Positions 31,310-33,000 of a stretch of DNA of 33,000 nucleotides are shown here, in pieces. The stretch is taken from contig ONJC01000023.1 in assembly GCA_900318035.1 (NCBI GenBank), forward strand, positions 1 through 33,000, written 5' to 3'. The DNA comes from an uncultured Methanobrevibacter sp. Lineage in GTDB: Archaea; Methanobacteriota; Methanobacteria; Methanobacteriales; Methanobacteriaceae. Position numbers and translations under genes: made by a program. The stretch's first letter is position 1, and every line of letters starts with the position of its first letter. Under the pieces are notes generated by a model, which saw only the letters and a list, made by a program, of their open reading frames with translations, did no database searches and was not told the origin of the DNA.

Positions 31310-31486
31310 TCAGTCCCATTTCATCCTGCCTATCTTAAGTCCCGTGCAGAATGCCAAAAGGACAATTACAAGAAGCGTTGCGATGAAAAAGATGTTTTTG
31401 ATGCTGCAGGAGAATGCAAATATGAACTCGACCAGCATCACGGAAAACAGTATTATGTATGTCAGTTCCTTTTTTTGCGATTTCAT
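31310..31486 (-). CDS. Small two-helix membrane protein
   Basis: The 58-residue protein has a lysine-rich start (MKSQKKELTYIIL), two hydrophobic helices (about 9-28 and 31-49) with one cysteine each, and a short basic C-terminus (GLKIGRMKWD). ATG 31486 follows AGGTGAT with good spacing; an upstream GTG is part of that site. Small hydrophobic proteins like this often regulate a larger membrane complex, but nothing in the sequence shows a specific role. No family recognised. It lies alone between the anchored OB-fold-like gene and the SseB-3 gene. Confidence 0.65.
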   Translation of the reverse strand: MKSQKKELTYIILFSVMLVEFIFAFSCSIKNIFFIATLLVIVLLAFCTGLKIGRMKWD

Positions 31487-31663
31487 TTCAATCACCTGTT
31501 AATGATATAGATGTACCTTTAGCATTTTTTCAATTTTATCATGAAAGTCTGAAATATTAAAATTATCATTAATATTTTAAATGGTCATGGTCACAAATGT
31601 TTGAATAATCATGTCTTTGTTAGATTTAAATGGGGTGAAAAAGTGAAGGCGAAATTGGAAATT

Positions 31664-32581
31664 TCAAGCCTCCACCGGAAACATGTAAAGTGTTGTCGTG
31701 TTGAGCCTTGCATCAAAGCACAGCATCTCAACTATCGGCGAGTAGTCAAGCAGCATGTCCCTTGAAAGGATAATGTTGTCGCTTCTCGGATTGATGATGA
31801 TGCCGTCAAAATCACTGTTTAGGGTGAAGTTGACCATATATGAAAAGTCAATAATCTGTGAAAACTTGTTTAACGGCAGGTCCACATCTGAAATTTTCTC
31901 TTCTGAGGTATATACTGTAGTGTAGATGCCGCAGTTCTCTTCTATGAAAAGTGACCCTTGAGGATGAGTTTCATCAAGACGGATTACTCCGTTTTCCCCA
32001 ATGTCTGCCAGATCATTTTTGCAAACCATCAGCGTGAGAAGGGTTGAGGATGAAATCCTCTCGAAAAGCTCCTCATAGTCATAAGCGTTTTGAGGGTTTT
32101 TGATGAACTCCTCAAGCTCGCAATTGTCGATGGAATCCTTGAGCTGCTTTAGCTCCTTTGATGTATATGCAACATCATCGCAATGGTCAGGAACAGGAAT
32201 CTCTTCAAACATTTCAATGATTTCTCTTGGCAGAACAAAGGGCTCGCCGGCAACATTGATGAAATAGCCTGCCATCTCGGAGATTTCAATGAACTCCTTG
32301 TATACCGAAAAGAGATGGACATGGGCTTCGACCTCAAAGTCCGGAAATACCTTCCTGTACTCGTCCATATCGGTGAAAAGAAGTCCGACACGTCCCTTTG
32401 GAGTTTTCACAGTGGTAATGCTGATGTCATCTCCCGAAAGATTTCCTGCAACGATCAGGCGGGAATGCTTAATCTCCTCAAATATCTTTTTGAAGGTTTC
32501 ATCGGATATGTCATCGCCCTTGTTGACATATTCCCTGATGTGCCTTTTTAAGTATTCGTGTGTGACGTCTTCCTTTCTCAT
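31664..32581 (-). CDS. Tandem SseB-like domain protein 3
   Basis: The 305-residue protein is the third paralogue. Landmarks match the other two: VGLLFTDMDEYRKVF and MAGYFINVAGEPFVLPREII in the first half. The second half has ISSSTLLTLMVCKNDL and FDGIIINPRSDNIILSRDML. An N-terminal helical segment (THEYLKRHIREYVNKGDDIS) aligns with the same region of protein 1. The domains lack catalytic-looking motifs and may bind other proteins. Starts at ATG 32581 directly after the TAA of the upstream 103-residue gene, so the two are coupled. Cytoplasmic. Function unknown. Confidence 0.82.
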   Translation of the reverse strand: MRKEDVTHEYLKRHIREYVNKGDDISDETFKKIFEEIKHSRLIVAGNLSGDDISITTVKTPKGRVGLLFTDMDEYRKVFPDFEVEAHVHLFSVYKEFIEISEMAGYFINVAGEPFVLPREIIEMFEEIPVPDHCDDVAYTSKELKQLKDSIDNCELEEFIKNPQNAYDYEELFERISSSTLLTLMVCKNDLADIGENGVIRLDETHPQGSLFIEENCGIYTTVYTSEEKISDVDLPLNKFSQIIDFSYMVNFTLNSDFDGIIINPRSDNIILSRDMLLDYSPIVEMLCFDARLNTTTLYMFPVEA

Positions 32582-32893
32582 TTAATTGCCTCCGAAGTCG
32601 TCAAAGAAAACTTCAAATTCGCCGCAAAGCTCTTTGATGTTTTCCTTTATATCCTCCGGTTTCACTTTTGAGTCATGCATGAAGAAGTATGATACGGGAG
32701 TGCCGTTGTCATTTGAGCAGATGTCAATGAGGTTGTCTTCGATGATGACTCTGTAGACTCCTTTGTTTTCAACATCTGAAGTGCTGAGGATTTCCAGATC
32801 CATCTTGAAGTGTTTTAAAATGGTGCCTTTGTCAGTGCTTTTGGTGACAAACTTGAAACCTGTCATGTTGACGCTTGAGTATCTTTCATTCAT
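32582..32893 (-). CDS. Hypothetical 103-residue protein coupled to SseB-3
   Basis: The cytoplasmic protein is acidic with a beta-rich core (GVYRVIIEDNLIDICSNDNGTPVSYFF) and an acidic C-terminal helix region (KENIKELCGEFEVFFDDFGGN). ATG 32893 is chosen; an upstream in-frame TTG at 32920 lies inside the terminal inverted repeat and is unlikely to be a start. Only a weak GGAAA precedes the ATG. Its TAA is directly followed by the SseB-3 ATG. If the repeat at 32902-33000 is a mobile insertion, the promoter may have been lost or replaced. No family recognised. Confidence 0.65.
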   Translation of the reverse strand: MNERYSSVNMTGFKFVTKSTDKGTILKHFKMDLEILSTSDVENKGVYRVIIEDNLIDICSNDNGTPVSYFFMHDSKVKPEDIKENIKELCGEFEVFFDDFGGN

Positions 32894-32901
32894 CTTTTCC
32901 A

Positions 32902-33000
32902 ATTTAACTTTATTGTGCAAGAATTCTCCGGCTTCTTTAAGCCGGGGATGAATTGCACATTTAGTGGGTTAGTGTCTATATTTTTTTTATGTGGATGGGG
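32902..33000. repeat. 99-bp inverted repeat, right copy
   Basis: This is an exact reverse complement of bases 1-99. It contains the same bulged hairpin (GTGCAA arm near 32915, TTGCAC arm near 32958). On the plus strand the order GAATTCTCC-stem-GGGGATGAATT matches the general shape of right-end hairpins of TnpB-type IS elements. No transposase lies to its left. Confidence 0.9.

Noticed and set aside
20911..32893. Prophage or integrative element
   Set aside because: No integrase, terminase, capsid, portal or replication gene is present, and there is no tRNA-derived attachment site.
32894..32920. Upstream extension of the 103-residue gene to a TTG inside the terminal repeat
   Set aside because: The added codons lie mostly in the repeat, no ribosome binding site precedes the TTG, and the ATG at 32893 gives a natural start.

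Overview
The window looks like chromosomal DNA of a methanogenic archaeon of the order Methanobacteriales, most likely a Methanobrevibacter-like host. This is inferred from the low GC content, short gaps between genes, archaeal TATA boxes about 25-28 bases ahead of many start codons (suggesting leaderless mRNAs), AGGTGA-type ribosome binding sites on other genes, T-run terminators, and the gene families present: many zinc-ribbon proteins, GT2 glycosyltransferases and small anchored exported proteins. I see no rRNA, tRNA, CRISPR array, transposase or phage gene. No gap between genes exceeds about 220 bases.

Bases 1-99 and 32902-33000 are exact inverted copies of one 99-bp sequence holding a strong hairpin, so the window is bounded by perfect inverted repeats.

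From 0.2 to 11.1 kb lie housekeeping and surface genes: an anchored surface protein, MntP-type Mn exporter, AzgA-type purine permease, a very acidic D/W-rich surface protein with tandem repeats, an Old Yellow Enzyme relative with altered active-site residues, a flavodoxin-MarR-MATE operon with a candidate operator, a PAP2-like membrane protein, a GT2 glycosyltransferase and a zinc-ribbon membrane protein. From 11.3 to 13.5 kb is a complete polar amino acid ABC transporter operon. From 13.7 to 18.4 kb is a surface-glycan group: two GT2 enzymes, a UDP-glucose dehydrogenase and an alpha/beta hydrolase. From 18.4 to 20.9 kb are a stress protein, a CDF metal exporter and two small anchored proteins.

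From 20.9 to 32.9 kb almost everything is on the minus strand and poorly characterised. It holds three paralogous proteins with tandem SseB-like domains, an HEXXH protein with a zinc ribbon, a zinc-ribbon AAA+ ATPase of the CbxX/EccA type with a TerB-like N-terminal region, its overlapping membrane partner with an XpaC-like helical tail, a TPR-HIRAN protein, two related winged-helix regulators, several zinc-ribbon microproteins and small exported proteins. I read it as a candidate stress-response or envelope-associated island related in logic to bacterial Ter/TelA/XpaC systems. That reading is inference, and this island is the best candidate for an undescribed system here.
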